Notes: generated by a model not told the origin, from the sequence alone. DNA of 64,000 bases from an uncultured Flavobacteriaceae bacterium (GCA_938010765.1 CALLVX010000071.1:1-64000), one strand, 5' to 3'. Positions 45,301-54,963 are shown, counted from the stretch's first letter. Numbers and translations are program-made.

Positions 45301-46665
45301 AAACAACGAAAATTTAGCCTAGAAGAAAATGAAATTCCTGAAAACTGGTACAATATAGTAGCCGATATGCCTACCAAACCGTTGCCTCCCCTTCACCCTG
45401 GAACTTTAGAGCCTATCGGCCCCGAAGCATTGGCACCTTTATTTCCTATGGCGCTGATCGAGCAGGAAGTTAGCACTGACAAATGGATTGCTATCCCCGA
45501 AGAGGTTCGAGCTATTTATTCTATTTGGAGGCCCACCCCTCTGTATAGAGCCTATGGTTTAGAAAAAGCGTTAGATACACCGGCCAAAATCTATTATAAA
45601 TATGAAGGTGTAAGCCCGTCTGGTTCACACAAACCAAATACTGCCGTTCCGCAAGCGTATTACAACAAACAGGAAGGCGTTAAAAAAATAACGACTGAAA
45701 CCGGTGCAGGCCAATGGGGAAGTGCCCTTAGTTTTGCATGCCAGCACTTTGGTATCGAGTGCGATGTGTATATGGTAAAGCTTTCTTATGATCATAAGCC
45801 TTACCGTAAATCGATGATGAATGCATGGGGTGCTAATGTATTCGCCTCGCCCACAGAACTTACCGAAGCCGGTAGAAAAATTCTGTCCCAAGACCCAAAT
45901 AGTCCCGGCTCATTAGGTATCGCAATATCCGAAGCGGTGGAAATGGCCGTTCAACGAGAGGATACCAAATATGCCTTGGGAAGTGTATTGAACCACGTAA
46001 AACTGCACCAAACCATCATAGGCCAAGAGGCAATAAAGCAGATGGAAAAAGCAGGAGACATGCCCGATATTGTCATCGCACCTTTTGGTGGTGGCTCGAA
46101 CTTCGCAGGTCTTGCATTCCCTTTTTTAAGGTTAAACTTTGATGAAGGCCGCACTATTCGTTGTATAGCAAGTGAACCTACCTCATGTCCAAAACTTACT
46201 CGAGGAGTCTTCCGCTACGATTTTGGAGATACCGTAGGAATGACCCCATTATTACCTATGTATACCTTAGGTCATGATTTTGTGCCAGCTCCTATTCACG
46301 CAGGCGGACTTCGATACCACGGAGCGGGGGTCATTGTAAGCCAGTTGCTCAAAGACAACTTGATAGAAGCTGTAGCACATGACAATCTCGAAGTTTTCGA
46401 AGCAGGTGTTCTTTTCGCAAAGGCCGAAGGTATTATTCCCGCGCCAGAGGCAACACATGGTATCGCTACGGTTATTACAGAAGCGAAAAAATGCAAAGAA
46501 GAAGGGGTATCGAAGACGATCCTTTTCAACCTTTGTGGTCATGGAAATTTGGACATGAAGGCCTATGATGATTATTTTGCCGGTAACATAGTGAAGCATG
46601 AACTTTCACAAGAAGAAATAAACGCCTCCATAGCGCGCTTGAATACCCCCGAAATACCAAGGTAA
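45301..46665 (+). CDS. trpB2: tryptophan synthase beta-like protein TrpB2
   Basis: 432 residues from the ATG at 45367, but 22 conserved codons lie in frame upstream (45301-45366), including EIPENWYNIVAD, the family N-terminus. PLP Lys lies in PSGSHKPNTA, with the TETGAGQWGSAL substrate segment and the phosphate loop APFGGGSNFAG. TrpB2 condenses indole or indole from TrpA with serine; in bacteria that also have trpB1 its role is less clear. A stop at 45298-45300 lies just before the conserved block, and the nearest ATG (45275) is in another frame, so the true start is unresolved. Confidence 0.88.
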   Translation, partial: KQRKFSLEENEIPENWYNIVADMPTKPLPPLHPGTLEPIGPEALAPLFPMALIEQEVSTDKWIAIPEEVRAIYSIWRPTPLYRAYGLEKALDTPAKIYYKYEGVSPSGSHKPNTAVPQAYYNKQEGVKKITTETGAGQWGSALSFACQHFGIECDVYMVKLSYDHKPYRKSMMNAWGANVFASPTELTEAGRKILSQDPNSPGSLGIAISEAVEMAVQREDTKYALGSVLNHVKLHQTIIGQEAIKQMEKAGDMPDIVIAPFGGGSNFAGLAFPFLRLNFDEGRTIRCIASEPTSCPKLTRGVFRYDFGDTVGMTPLLPMYTLGHDFVPAPIHAGGLRYHGAGVIVSQLLKDNLIEAVAHDNLEVFEAGVLFAKAEGIIPAPEATHGIATVITEAKKCKEEGVSKTILFNLCGHGNLDMKAYDDYFAGNIVKHELSQEEINASIARLNTPEIPR

Positions 46666-46694
46666 CAATTTAGATAGTTGGCAGCAATGCGAAG

Positions 46695-46717
46695 GACAGT
46701 TATAGTAAGTAACTGTC
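46695..46717 (+). terminator. rho-independent terminator after trpB2
   Basis: GACAGTTA and TAACTGTC form an eight-base-pair stem with a seven-base loop, followed by TTTTTCTCTTTT. Confidence 0.8.
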
Positions 46718-47169
46718 TTTTTCTCTTTTACTTACAAAAAGATTCTTGAGCAAAACCCCGGTATCAAAAAAATTAAATCGTTGCAAAACATGGCCATTTC
46801 AATAGATAATGCAGTATGATTACGCAACCATCGTACAAATCAATGCAGACAAATATGTACTTATTTAAACTGAATAGTGTATTTCATCGATCATTAATGA
46901 CTTTCAACGTCTATTCTATTCCTTTCAAACGTACATAAAGTGTGATTGTTGTAAAACGATCACTCATGACCACCTTTTTGGCCCCAAGCCACCAACTTGA
47001 TACTTGTTTTAACCTATGACATGTATCTGCTATGCGCATAATTCCCCCTTATACGGCTAGTGCTATTGCACTAGCCTATTTGTATTCCATAAGGAAATTC
47101 AGAACTCGAGCAAATCGTCTCTTGCGAATACCGAAGGTTCATTTTGAGTAGTTGTGTTATCGCCCCGGT
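46718..47169. other. gene-free stretch with one strong hairpin
   Basis: No ORF with recognisable features. A perfect hairpin at 47055-47076 is the only structure seen; the following remnant gene begins near 47170. Confidence 0.5.
47055..47076. terminator. perfect nine-base-pair hairpin GGCTAGTGC/GCACTAGCC
   Basis: Stem 47055-47063 with 47068-47076, loop TATT, then TATTTG. It has the shape of a terminator but stands ~390 bases after trpB2, so it may belong to a lost gene. Confidence 0.5.
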
Positions 47170-47486
47170 GTTTCCGAAAATACGAACAAGGAAGGCAGTG
47201 GTGAAGATGAAATTGATTCTTCGGACGAAGTGAACCTGCCTTAATCGAAGATGTAATAGCCTATCCAAATCCTGCCAGCCGGGAAGTTTTAAAACTTCGC
47301 TTTGCTAAAAAACACGCAGGTGTTGCCATACGGTTGTATGATTTTGACGGGAAACTGGTCAAAGTTCAGAAAACCCAAGAAAGTAATGAAATGGAGATAG
47401 AAGTAGGTGCCCTGCAATCGGAAACCTACCTATTTCACATATACCACGACAACGCCTTTAAAGCTATAAAGGGACTAGTGGAATAA
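47170..47486 (+). pseudogene. remnant of a secreted protein with a type IX secretion C-terminal sorting domain
   Basis: The frame 47247-47486 encodes EDVIAYPNPASREVLKLRF and a C-terminal end, matching the T9SS type A sorting domain (YPNP motif, ~80 residues). Just upstream, a different frame (47188-47244) encodes GSGEDEIDSSDEVNLP, an acidic linker of the kind that precedes such domains. It ends in TAA three bases before the sorting-domain block. A frameshift has separated linker and domain, and the catalytic part is missing. The rest of the original gene was not found in the window. Confidence 0.6.
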
Positions 47487-47493
47487 TTGAAAT

Positions 47494-48411
47494 TTAGAAG
47501 GTATCTACTTTTTTGTAGGCATCGATTACCGCTTGCTCCCCTGCTTTGTCGGGTCGCGAGTTCCCATGTTCCATTCCCAGCACACCCTTAAAGCCCTTGC
47601 TATGGATGAATTTAAAGACATTGGTATAATTGATTTCTCCCGTAGTAGGTTCCTTTCTTCCTGGATTATCACCAATCTGAACGTAGGCGATTTCGTCCCA
47701 ACTGGCCTCCATGTTGGGAATGAGGTTGCCTTCTTGTATTTGTTGATGATAAATGTCGAATAAAATCTTACATGCAGGAGAATCTACAGCTTTGCAAATC
47801 TCGTATGCCTGCGGTGATTTGGTCAAGAACAAGCCAGGATGGTCCCGAAAATTCAAAGGTTCCAAGACCATTGTCAAATTATGGGGTTCCAATATGGCAG
47901 AGGCTTGTTTTAAAGACTCGACTACGTGGGCCGTTTGGTAGCCCATAGAAAGTCTCAAATCTACATGGCCCGGTACAACGGTCATCCATTTGGCGTTGAC
48001 ACGTTTGGCAACGTCCACAGATTTTCGAATATACTCCAAAAACTCGGCTCTTTTATCTGCATCTCCAGACGCCAGATTCGGTTCTTTCCAATAAATCTCA
48101 TGTGCCACAAAAACACCCATCTCAATGCCACGATCCTGCATGGTTTTGGCCATTTTTTCTTGCAATGAAACATCTCGGGTGCGCATACCATTATCTTCAA
48201 AGGCGGTAAACCCTTGGTCTGCCATAAAATTGAGCTGTGCAATCGGGTCCTCCCCTACATGGTGTTTGAACATTCCCAAATGAGGGGCATACTTCAAATT
48301 GAACTTTTGTGTCATACCATTGGTTTTGTTATTGGCATACGAAAAACCCCCGCCCAATGAAATTGCTCCACTGGTCAGGGCCGTTTTTTGTATAAACCTT
48401 CTTCTTTTCAT
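47494..48411 (-). CDS. exported sugar-phosphate isomerase/epimerase-fold protein (hydroxypyruvate isomerase-like)
   Basis: 305 residues from MKRRRFIQKTALTSGAISLG, a twin-arginine signal (RRRF). An AP-endonuclease-2 TIM barrel follows, with metal-ligand positions in VLEPLNFRDHPG, LFDIYHQQ, and VLGMEHGNS. It resembles hydroxypyruvate isomerases. In clusters with GMC oxidases, proteins of this fold act as 3-keto-glycoside lyases or epimerases; that role is inferred here. It lies last in an operon with the subunit 3 and GMC genes, separated by 11 bases. Confidence 0.83.
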   Translation of the reverse strand: MKRRRFIQKTALTSGAISLGGGFSYANNKTNGMTQKFNLKYAPHLGMFKHHVGEDPIAQLNFMADQGFTAFEDNGMRTRDVSLQEKMAKTMQDRGIEMGVFVAHEIYWKEPNLASGDADKRAEFLEYIRKSVDVAKRVNAKWMTVVPGHVDLRLSMGYQTAHVVESLKQASAILEPHNLTMVLEPLNFRDHPGLFLTKSPQAYEICKAVDSPACKILFDIYHQQIQEGNLIPNMEASWDEIAYVQIGDNPGRKEPTTGEINYTNVFKFIHSKGFKGVLGMEHGNSRPDKAGEQAVIDAYKKVDTF

Positions 48412-48422
48412 TGGTTGGGGCC

Positions 48423-49070
48423 TTATATAGACCAGTCTTTTCCACCTGTGAGTTCCTGTACATCTCCACAAGCAACATATTCTCCGGGAACAGGAAGATA
48501 CGTGAGTACCTCTTCGCCAACGTATTCAGAGGTTTTATATCCCCAAATGGTCATATTGCGTAGGTTACTGGCAAAGGCATATCTGGCAGAAGCATCATCT
48601 AGCGAGGTAGTACCACCCGTGGTCATATTTTCCATATACGCTTCGATGGCTTCTTCATGGCTCTCTTGTGCTTCCTTTGATATTTTAAGGGTACTTGAAA
48701 GTACTGTTTCCAAAGCTTCCGTTCCCAAATCGCCTGCACCTTCTACACCGGCATCGGCAACCGCCTTATCAATAAATTTACCCATTGCCATCTTCATAAA
48801 TTCTTGTTGTTCAGGTTCGATAGCCTGATTCATAAATCGATCTATGAATAAATGCACCTGCATTTCAGAAGCCGACGGTGTATCGGTCTGTGGCAGAATA
48901 ATATCGACTAATTGATTTAATACCATTCCTTGATCTTTGGAAAAGAAATCGGGCGTCCACTCCAATACCTTTTCGGTCTTACAAGCTTGCATCAAACTAA
49001 TCAGGGTAGGCGTTGCAACGGTATACCCCATAGCCAGACCCATATTTTTAAGTGCTTTTCTTCTATCCAT
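48423..49070 (-). CDS. gluconate 2-dehydrogenase subunit 3-like protein with Tat signal
   Basis: 215 residues. The N-terminus MDRRKALKNMGLAMGY is a Tat signal (DRRKAL), and the rest is the helical small subunit of the family (DQGMVLNQLVDIILPQTDTP, then FIDRFMNQAI). In G3DH/FAD-GDH complexes this small subunit carries the GMC catalytic subunit across the membrane by hitchhiking. The GMC protein encoded next has no signal of its own. Start and the GMC stop overlap by one base (TAATG). Confidence 0.87.
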   Translation of the reverse strand: MDRRKALKNMGLAMGYTVATPTLISLMQACKTEKVLEWTPDFFSKDQGMVLNQLVDIILPQTDTPSASEMQVHLFIDRFMNQAIEPEQQEFMKMAMGKFIDKAVADAGVEGAGDLGTEALETVLSSTLKISKEAQESHEEAIEAYMENMTTGGTTSLDDASARYAFASNLRNMTIWGYKTSEYVGEEVLTYLPVPGEYVACGDVQELTGGKDWSI

Positions 49071-50788
49071 TATATATTTCCTTTTTTAAGTTCACTTGCT
49101 GCATGGTTGGCAGCCCTGGCCGTAAAGGCCATATACGTCAATGACGGGTTCACACAACTGGCCGAGGTCATAAAAGCACCATCGGTCACATACACATTGG
49201 GCACATCGTGCAACGCATTGTTACCATCGACTACCGATGTTTTTCGGTTTCTTCCCATGCGGGCCGTTCCCATTTCGTGAATCCCCAAACCAAGTGCACC
49301 GGGTTCATCAAAAGTTTCCACATCGCGCAAGCCCGCTTTTTGAAGCATATCAAAAGCAGATTGTTTCATATCTTTTCGCATTTCGAGTTCATTCTCGCGG
49401 AGCTCTGCATCAAAGGTAGCTGTTGGCAAGCCCCATTGGTCCTTTTGGTCATAATCCAACGTAAAACGGTTGTCCTGATATGGCAATACTTCACCAAAAC
49501 CACCCATTCCGAACGTCCAGCCTCCCGGCTTCAACATGGCATCTTTCAAATCCTTTCCATAAGACATTTCGGCAACTGCTTGCTCCCAATCACCTCTTCC
49601 TGCACCGCCTTGATATCCGAAACCACGTTTGTATTCTTTTCGATCACTGGCACCTCCCAAGTTTCTAAATCTGGGAACGTAGATTCCGTTTGGTTTTCTT
49701 CCTTTATAATACTTGTCTTTAAAACCATCGAATTTACCATTCGCACCTACTTTTAAGTGGTGATCCATAATATTGCGACCCAATTGATCAGAATCGTTCC
49801 CCATACCATTCGGAAAACGATCCGATTTTGATTGCATCAAAATAGAAGAGGAAGCAATAGCAGAAGCGCAGAGGAAGATAACCTTGGCCTTAAACTCAAA
49901 GGTTTCCTTGGTAAGGCGGTCGATTACTTTGACTCCTGTAGCTCTTTTGGTATCCGGATCGTATAGTACTTCGTGTACAATAGAATCGGGTCGAAGCGTC
50001 ATATTACCAGTTGCCTCGGCAGCCGGTAAGGTAGAGGACAAACTACTGAAATAGGCCCCAAAAGGACATCCCCGAATACAACGGTTTCTATATTGGCATC
50101 GGCTACGGCCATCGCCATCAAATTGTTTGGCACTATTAATATGGGCAACGCGGCCTGCAGTCATCACCCTACCATCAAAATTTTCGGCTACTTTTTCCCG
50201 TACATGTTGCTCAACGCAGTTCAGATCCATCATTGGCTCAAATTGCCCATCAGGCAATTGTGGTAAGCCTAAGTTCTCTCCCGACACGCCGATATAGGAT
50301 TCAACTTTATCATACCATGGGGCAATATCCTTATAACGAACCGGCCAGTCTACAGCAATGCCCTCCCGCAAGTTCGCGGTGAAATCGATATCGCTCCAAC
50401 GGTAACTGTGACGGCCCCATTGCAGCGAACGTCCCCCTAGGTGATAACCCCGCATCCAATCAAAACGCTTTATCTCATTGTAGGGATGCTCCAAATCGTT
50501 TACGAACCACATTTTGCTCGCAGCATTGGTAGTATACCCAGTTCTTGATTGTTTTAACTGCTTTTCTTTATCATCCATTGAGGTTTGCCCTCTTAATGGA
50601 AAATCCCAAGCATCTAAATTGGCCGTTTCATAGTCATCGCGATGCTTTACCATGCGTCCCCGTTCCAAGACCAGTGTCTTAAGACCGTTCTCGCAAAGCT
50701 CCTTTGCAGCCCAACCACCACTGATTCCTGTTCCCACGACAATCGCATCGTACGATTCCTGCTCCTCGTTATAATAAAATTTGCTCAT
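49070..50788 (-). CDS. GMC oxidoreductase, likely sugar 3-dehydrogenase catalytic subunit
   Basis: 572 residues. FAD-binding GxGxxG in VVGTGISGGWAAKEL (near residue 17). The C-terminal catalytic His lies in GLGIHEMGTARMG and Asn in ASCVNPSLT. CQYRNRCIRGCPFGAYF (near residue 235) is a Cys cluster suited to an iron-sulfur site, as in FAD-glucose dehydrogenases. It oxidises a sugar hydroxyl and passes electrons to a quinone or cytochrome. With the Tat subunit it should act in the periplasm. A paralogue lies at 55520-57223. Confidence 0.88.
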   Translation of the reverse strand: MSKFYYNEEQESYDAIVVGTGISGGWAAKELCENGLKTLVLERGRMVKHRDDYETANLDAWDFPLRGQTSMDDKEKQLKQSRTGYTTNAASKMWFVNDLEHPYNEIKRFDWMRGYHLGGRSLQWGRHSYRWSDIDFTANLREGIAVDWPVRYKDIAPWYDKVESYIGVSGENLGLPQLPDGQFEPMMDLNCVEQHVREKVAENFDGRVMTAGRVAHINSAKQFDGDGRSRCQYRNRCIRGCPFGAYFSSLSSTLPAAEATGNMTLRPDSIVHEVLYDPDTKRATGVKVIDRLTKETFEFKAKVIFLCASAIASSSILMQSKSDRFPNGMGNDSDQLGRNIMDHHLKVGANGKFDGFKDKYYKGRKPNGIYVPRFRNLGGASDRKEYKRGFGYQGGAGRGDWEQAVAEMSYGKDLKDAMLKPGGWTFGMGGFGEVLPYQDNRFTLDYDQKDQWGLPTATFDAELRENELEMRKDMKQSAFDMLQKAGLRDVETFDEPGALGLGIHEMGTARMGRNRKTSVVDGNNALHDVPNVYVTDGAFMTSASCVNPSLTYMAFTARAANHAASELKKGNI

Positions 50789-51016
50789 GTACCGAATTGT
50801 TTAGTCTCTAAATTTATTAAATATAAATTTAATTTTCTACATTTAAACACTGTGTACGTTGCTGAATGCTCAGGTTTTTGGCATATCCTTTAAAACATCA
50901 AAATATTCAGCAGTCATCAGACTTTTGTACACTTTTTATAACCAACTGATTGATAAGCTGTAGCGCTTCTCGAAAGCACTGTAAAATAGATAAAAAACCG
51001 CCTAATTACACCATAT

Positions 51017-52021
51017 ATGAAACGAGGAAATTTTATTCATAATATTTTATGTGCCTGTCTGGCCTTCATACTATTAGGAGCATACGCTTGTAAGGAAAAT
51101 AAAAAAGAAACGTCAGAAAAAGATGAAATTTCGGATGCTGTGGAAACTCAGGCAGAGCCTTTCTTTGAACTTTCGTTGGCACAATGGAGTATCCATAAAA
51201 TGATTCGAGAGGATAGCGTAGACCCCTACAGTTTTGCAGAAAAGGCAAAGGCATGGGGGTTTTCGGGCTTGGAATATGTAAGTCAGTTATATGACCCAGA
51301 GCTTAAAAATGCAAACTATTCCCCAGAGGCGATGGCCGCTTTCGTAGAAAAATCCAATGCCGCCGCCAAAAAGCACGGGATGAAAAATGTGCTTATCATG
51401 ATCGATAGGCAGGGGAACTTGGCAGTAACCGATGCCAAAGAACGCCAAGAGGCTGTTGAACGGCATTATAAATGGGTAGATGCAGCGGCGGCCATGGGCT
51501 GTCATGCAATTCGAGTAAACCTTGCTGGAAGTGATGTTCCCGAAGATTGGAAAAAGAATTCGGTAGACGGCCTTACCAAACTGGCTACCTATGCAAAGGA
51601 TAAAAATATTAATGTCATCGTTGAAAATCATGGGGGGCTTTCCTCTAATGGCGCAATGGTCGCAGAAGTAATGGAAATCGTTAATATGGACAATTGTGGT
51701 ACTTTGCCCGATTTTGGAAATTTCTGTATTACAAGAAACGACCCGAAGGACTATAGCGCAGGTTGTGCACAGATGTACGACATTTATGAAGGAGTAACCG
51801 AACTAATGCCTCGTGCAAAGGCTGTAAGTGCCAAGTCACATAGTTTCGACAGCGAAGGGAACGAGACCGAAATAGACTATGTAAAAATGCTTCAAATAGT
51901 AAAGAATGCAGGATACACTGGGTATATCGGAGTGGAATACGAGGGAAGCGAATTAAGCGAGGAGGCAGGGATTATTGCCACCAAAGATCTCCTACTAAAG
52001 GCTGCTAAAGAAGTAAATTAA
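51017..52021 (+). CDS. lipoprotein with sugar-phosphate isomerase/epimerase fold
   Basis: 334 residues. Lipobox GAYAC (Cys25) and an Asp/Glu-rich linker precede an AP-endonuclease-2 TIM barrel (residues ~60-330), with metal-ligand positions in VIVENHGGLSSNG, LPDFGNFC and YIGVEYEGS. Divergent from the GMC gene by 228 bases. Lipidated members of this fold in GMC clusters probably process keto-sugars in the periplasm; this is inferred from neighbours. Confidence 0.82.
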   Translation: MKRGNFIHNILCACLAFILLGAYACKENKKETSEKDEISDAVETQAEPFFELSLAQWSIHKMIREDSVDPYSFAEKAKAWGFSGLEYVSQLYDPELKNANYSPEAMAAFVEKSNAAAKKHGMKNVLIMIDRQGNLAVTDAKERQEAVERHYKWVDAAAAMGCHAIRVNLAGSDVPEDWKKNSVDGLTKLATYAKDKNINVIVENHGGLSSNGAMVAEVMEIVNMDNCGTLPDFGNFCITRNDPKDYSAGCAQMYDIYEGVTELMPRAKAVSAKSHSFDSEGNETEIDYVKMLQIVKNAGYTGYIGVEYEGSELSEEAGIIATKDLLLKAAKEVN

Positions 52022-52057
52022 CAACTATTAATAGTTACATACAAACCAATATTAGGA

Positions 52058-52501
52058 GTGAAAATCTTTTTTAACCAACTGTTCGATTATAATTTTCATT
52101 GCAACAAAAAGTTGATTGAAGCTTTTAATGCCATGGATACGGTACCGGAAAAAGTAGTGAAACGTTTTAGCCATATTCTTAATGCGCATCATATTTGGAA
52201 TGCACGAGCAATCGGCAAAAAACCCGAGTACTCGATTTTTCAGATACACGATGTCAAGAATTGGGGCGATATTCATTATGAAAACCAGCGAGCTTCCTTT
52301 GAAATTACCACCAATGCCGATGATTTCGAATATCGGATCGACTATGAAAATTCAGAGAGCCGATTGCTCACCAACACCCTTCAGGATATATTGTTTCATA
52401 TCATCAACCATTCAACGCATCATCGGGGGCAGCTTGCAATCGATTTTCGGGAGAACAATCTTGAACCGCTTCCGTTAGACTATATTCATTACAAACGCTA
52501 A
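52058..52501 (+). CDS. DinB-family four-helix protein
   Basis: 147 residues from a GTG start. Metal-binding His residues are seen in HHIWNARAIG (near residue 47) and the HxxxH of NHSTHHRGQLAI (near residue 130), as in DinB/YfiT proteins. These are thiol transferases or metal-dependent hydrolases; the substrate is unknown. It lies 36 bases after the isomerase gene and 19 before the transporter gene, so it is probably co-transcribed with them. Confidence 0.85.
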   Translation: MKIFFNQLFDYNFHCNKKLIEAFNAMDTVPEKVVKRFSHILNAHHIWNARAIGKKPEYSIFQIHDVKNWGDIHYENQRASFEITTNADDFEYRIDYENSESRLLTNTLQDILFHIINHSTHHRGQLAIDFRENNLEPLPLDYIHYKR

Positions 52502-52520
52502 ATCACTTATTCATGTTCGT

Positions 52521-53747
52521 ATGAAAGCGAAAGTGCGTACACAGTTATCCGTGATGATGTTTCTCGAATTTTTTATCTGGGGCAGCTGGTTTGTGACAAT
52601 GGGCATTTATTTACCTAACTCTCTAAATGCTAGCGACCCGGAAAACGCCTTGGCGTATTCAACTCAATCTTGGGGAGCAATCGTAGCCCCGTTCATAATT
52701 GGGCTCATTGCAGACAGGTACTTTAATGCCGAGCGTATTCTTGGCATCTTGCATTTATTTGGGGCATTGCTCATGTATCTTTTATACTCCGCTAGCAACT
52801 TCTCGGAATTCTACCCTTTTTTACTAGCCTACATGGTACTCTACATGTCTACCTTGGCCTTGGTCAATTCCGTTGCATTCAATCAAATGACCGATCCTGC
52901 AAAAGAATTTTCCTTTGTACGTGTTTTTGGAACGGTAGGTTGGATCTTGGCCGGACTCCTCATCAGTTATTTCAGCTGGGATTCTCAAGGTGGTATTTCT
53001 GAAGGTACTTTGCGAAATACTTTTTTAATGGCTTCCGCAGCATCGGCCATTTTGGGCGTGTTTAGTTTTACGCTCCCCAAAACACCCCCTAGGGCCGATC
53101 GTTCTAAGAAAGTAACCATTTCCCAAATTTTAGGCCTGGAAGCTTTAGGACTTCTTAAGAATAGAAACTTCCTGGTGTTCTTTGTAGCCTCGATACTCAT
53201 TTGTATTCCTTTAGCCTTTTACTATCAGCAAGCAGGGCAGTTTCTAGGGGAAGTTGGGATGACCAACCCCGCCGGAAAAATGACCATTGGTCAAATCTCC
53301 GAAATACTATTCATGTTATTGTTACCCTATTTCTTTAAACGTTTCGGTTTTAAAAAGACTATCATAGTAGCCATGTTGGCTTGGGGGTTACGATATGCAT
53401 TGTTTGCGTATGGTGATGCAGGGGAATTGTCAGCCCTGTTGTTAATCGGAATTGCATTGCATGGTATTTGTTATGATTTCTTTTTCGTCTCTGGTCAAAT
53501 CTACACGAATAGCAAGGCGGGAGAAGCTTACAAGAGTGCCGCGCAAGGGCTTATAACCTTAGCGACTTACGGAGTAGGGATGTTAATAGGTTTTTGGTGC
53601 GCAGGCAGAATCAGCAACGCGTATCTTCTAGCCGAAGGAGGCCATGATTGGAAAACCATTTGGCACTACCCTGCGGCTTTTGCCATTTTAGTGCTTCTTT
53701 TGTTTGCAATACTCTTCAAAAATGAAAGAATTGCCTATAAATCTTAG
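52521..53747 (+). CDS. nucleoside:H+ symporter-family MFS transporter
   Basis: 408 residues with about 12 transmembrane segments. The start RTQLSVMMFLEFFIWGSWFV and the FVRVFGTVGWILAGLLISYF segment are typical of the NupG/NHS-like group of Bacteroidota. Despite the family name, members in sugar clusters may carry other substrates. It lies between isomerase and dehydrogenase genes and may import the sugar acted on by them. Confidence 0.85.
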   Translation: MKAKVRTQLSVMMFLEFFIWGSWFVTMGIYLPNSLNASDPENALAYSTQSWGAIVAPFIIGLIADRYFNAERILGILHLFGALLMYLLYSASNFSEFYPFLLAYMVLYMSTLALVNSVAFNQMTDPAKEFSFVRVFGTVGWILAGLLISYFSWDSQGGISEGTLRNTFLMASAASAILGVFSFTLPKTPPRADRSKKVTISQILGLEALGLLKNRNFLVFFVASILICIPLAFYYQQAGQFLGEVGMTNPAGKMTIGQISEILFMLLLPYFFKRFGFKKTIIVAMLAWGLRYALFAYGDAGELSALLLIGIALHGICYDFFFVSGQIYTNSKAGEAYKSAAQGLITLATYGVGMLIGFWCAGRISNAYLLAEGGHDWKTIWHYPAAFAILVLLLFAILFKNERIAYKS

Positions 53748-53801
53748 CTATTTTTTATAAATTGAAGTTTTGTTTTTCTTAATAGCACTAAACAACGATT
53801 T

Positions 53802-54941
53802 ATGCCAAAAAAAATTAGATTAGGAATTCTGGGAGGGGGCGGAGATTCACTCATCGGGGTACTGCACCGAGTTGCTTCCCATATTAATGATAATTATCAA
53901 ATTGTAGGAGCGGTATTCAACCCCGATTTCAAGGCCAATATGGCATTCGCCAGAGAAATAGACGTGCCTACAAATCGCATTTATAAAGACTTCGACACCA
54001 TGGTCGAGCAAGAAATGAAACTCCTTGAAAACGAGCGTATTCAGGTTTTTTCGGTGCTTACACCTAACTTCCTACACTTCCCGATGGCGCATAAATTATT
54101 GCAAAACGGTTTTCACGTAATTTGCGAAAAACCAATGACTACCAGTCTTGCAGAAGCTAAAATTTTGCAGAAAGCCCACAAAAAAGCGGGCACTGTCTTT
54201 GCTTTGACCCATACATATACAGGATACCCAATGGTGCGCCAAATGCGGGAAATGATCAAGAAAGGAGCCTTGGGCAAAATACACAAGGTAGATGCCGTTT
54301 ACTATCAAGGTTGGATCAATACGATCATCCACGATAAGAAAAAGCGCTCTTCCGTTTGGCGATTAGATCCTAAAAAAGCCGGTATTAGCTCCTGTATAGG
54401 CGATATAGGGGTACATGCCTTTAATATGGTAGAATATACCACGGGCCTAAAGGTACAATCGATCCTGAGTGATTTCAATTACTTGTACAAGGACAACAAA
54501 ATGGATATTGACGGCACCGTATTGATACGTATGAGCGACACCATTAAAGGAGTCATCAGAAGTAGCCAGGTAGCCACCGGAGAAGAGAACGGCCTAGCTA
54601 TTTCGATTTACGGGGAAAAAGCGGCCTTTCGATGGGAGCAAGAAAACCCGAACTTCCTTTATATGTTGAGCGATACCAAACCAACACAGGTATACAAACC
54701 AGGGCATGCGTACAACTCAAAATTGTCGTTAGATGGTACAAAACTTCCTCCCGGCCACCCCGAAGGTATCTTTGACTCTATGGCCAACATTTATCTTGGA
54801 GCTGCCAAAGCAATACGCGGAAGAAAATACAATGATGGTGAATTCCCTACAATGACCGATGGCGTTCGCGGAATGAATTTTATTGAAGCCACCGTTGCAT
54901 CGCATAAGAACGGAAATACTTGGGTGAAGTTGGAAAAATAG
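53802..54941 (+). CDS. Gfo/Idh/MocA-family oxidoreductase
   Basis: 379 residues with no signal, so cytoplasmic. The Rossmann start is RLGILGGGGDSLIG (about 5-18), and the EKP motif lies in HVICEKPMTTSLAEA (near residue 113). The dehydrogenase domain and the predicted His/Asp couple (CIGDIGVHAFNMV) follow. It interconverts a sugar alcohol and keto form with NAD(P). It is 54 bases after the transporter gene and ends the operon; a terminator follows at 54964-54991. Confidence 0.89.
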   Translation: MPKKIRLGILGGGGDSLIGVLHRVASHINDNYQIVGAVFNPDFKANMAFAREIDVPTNRIYKDFDTMVEQEMKLLENERIQVFSVLTPNFLHFPMAHKLLQNGFHVICEKPMTTSLAEAKILQKAHKKAGTVFALTHTYTGYPMVRQMREMIKKGALGKIHKVDAVYYQGWINTIIHDKKKRSSVWRLDPKKAGISSCIGDIGVHAFNMVEYTTGLKVQSILSDFNYLYKDNKMDIDGTVLIRMSDTIKGVIRSSQVATGEENGLAISIYGEKAAFRWEQENPNFLYMLSDTKPTQVYKPGHAYNSKLSLDGTKLPPGHPEGIFDSMANIYLGAAKAIRGRKYNDGEFPTMTDGVRGMNFIEATVASHKNGNTWVKLEK

Positions 54942-54963
54942 CCTATCTACTTCATAAAACAAG

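Noticed and set aside
45293-45307. Programmed -1 frameshift site in TTTTTAAAAAC
   Set aside because: The codon boundaries do not match a X-XXY-YYZ slippery heptamer, and slippage would pair poorly; an indel is the simpler explanation.
45275-45322. Short ORF MTMDRSVFKNNENLA as a leader peptide for trpB2
   Set aside because: No Trp codons and no attenuator hairpins; better explained as a frame broken just before the TrpB2 N-terminus.
47071-47268. Minus-strand ORF over the sorting-domain remnant
   Set aside because: The plus strand encodes a recognisable YPNP sorting domain; the minus frame has no features.
50960-50995. Possible palindromic operator GCGCTTCTCGAAAGC upstream of the lipidated isomerase gene
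   Set aside because: Only four to six bases pair once aligned; too weak to call.
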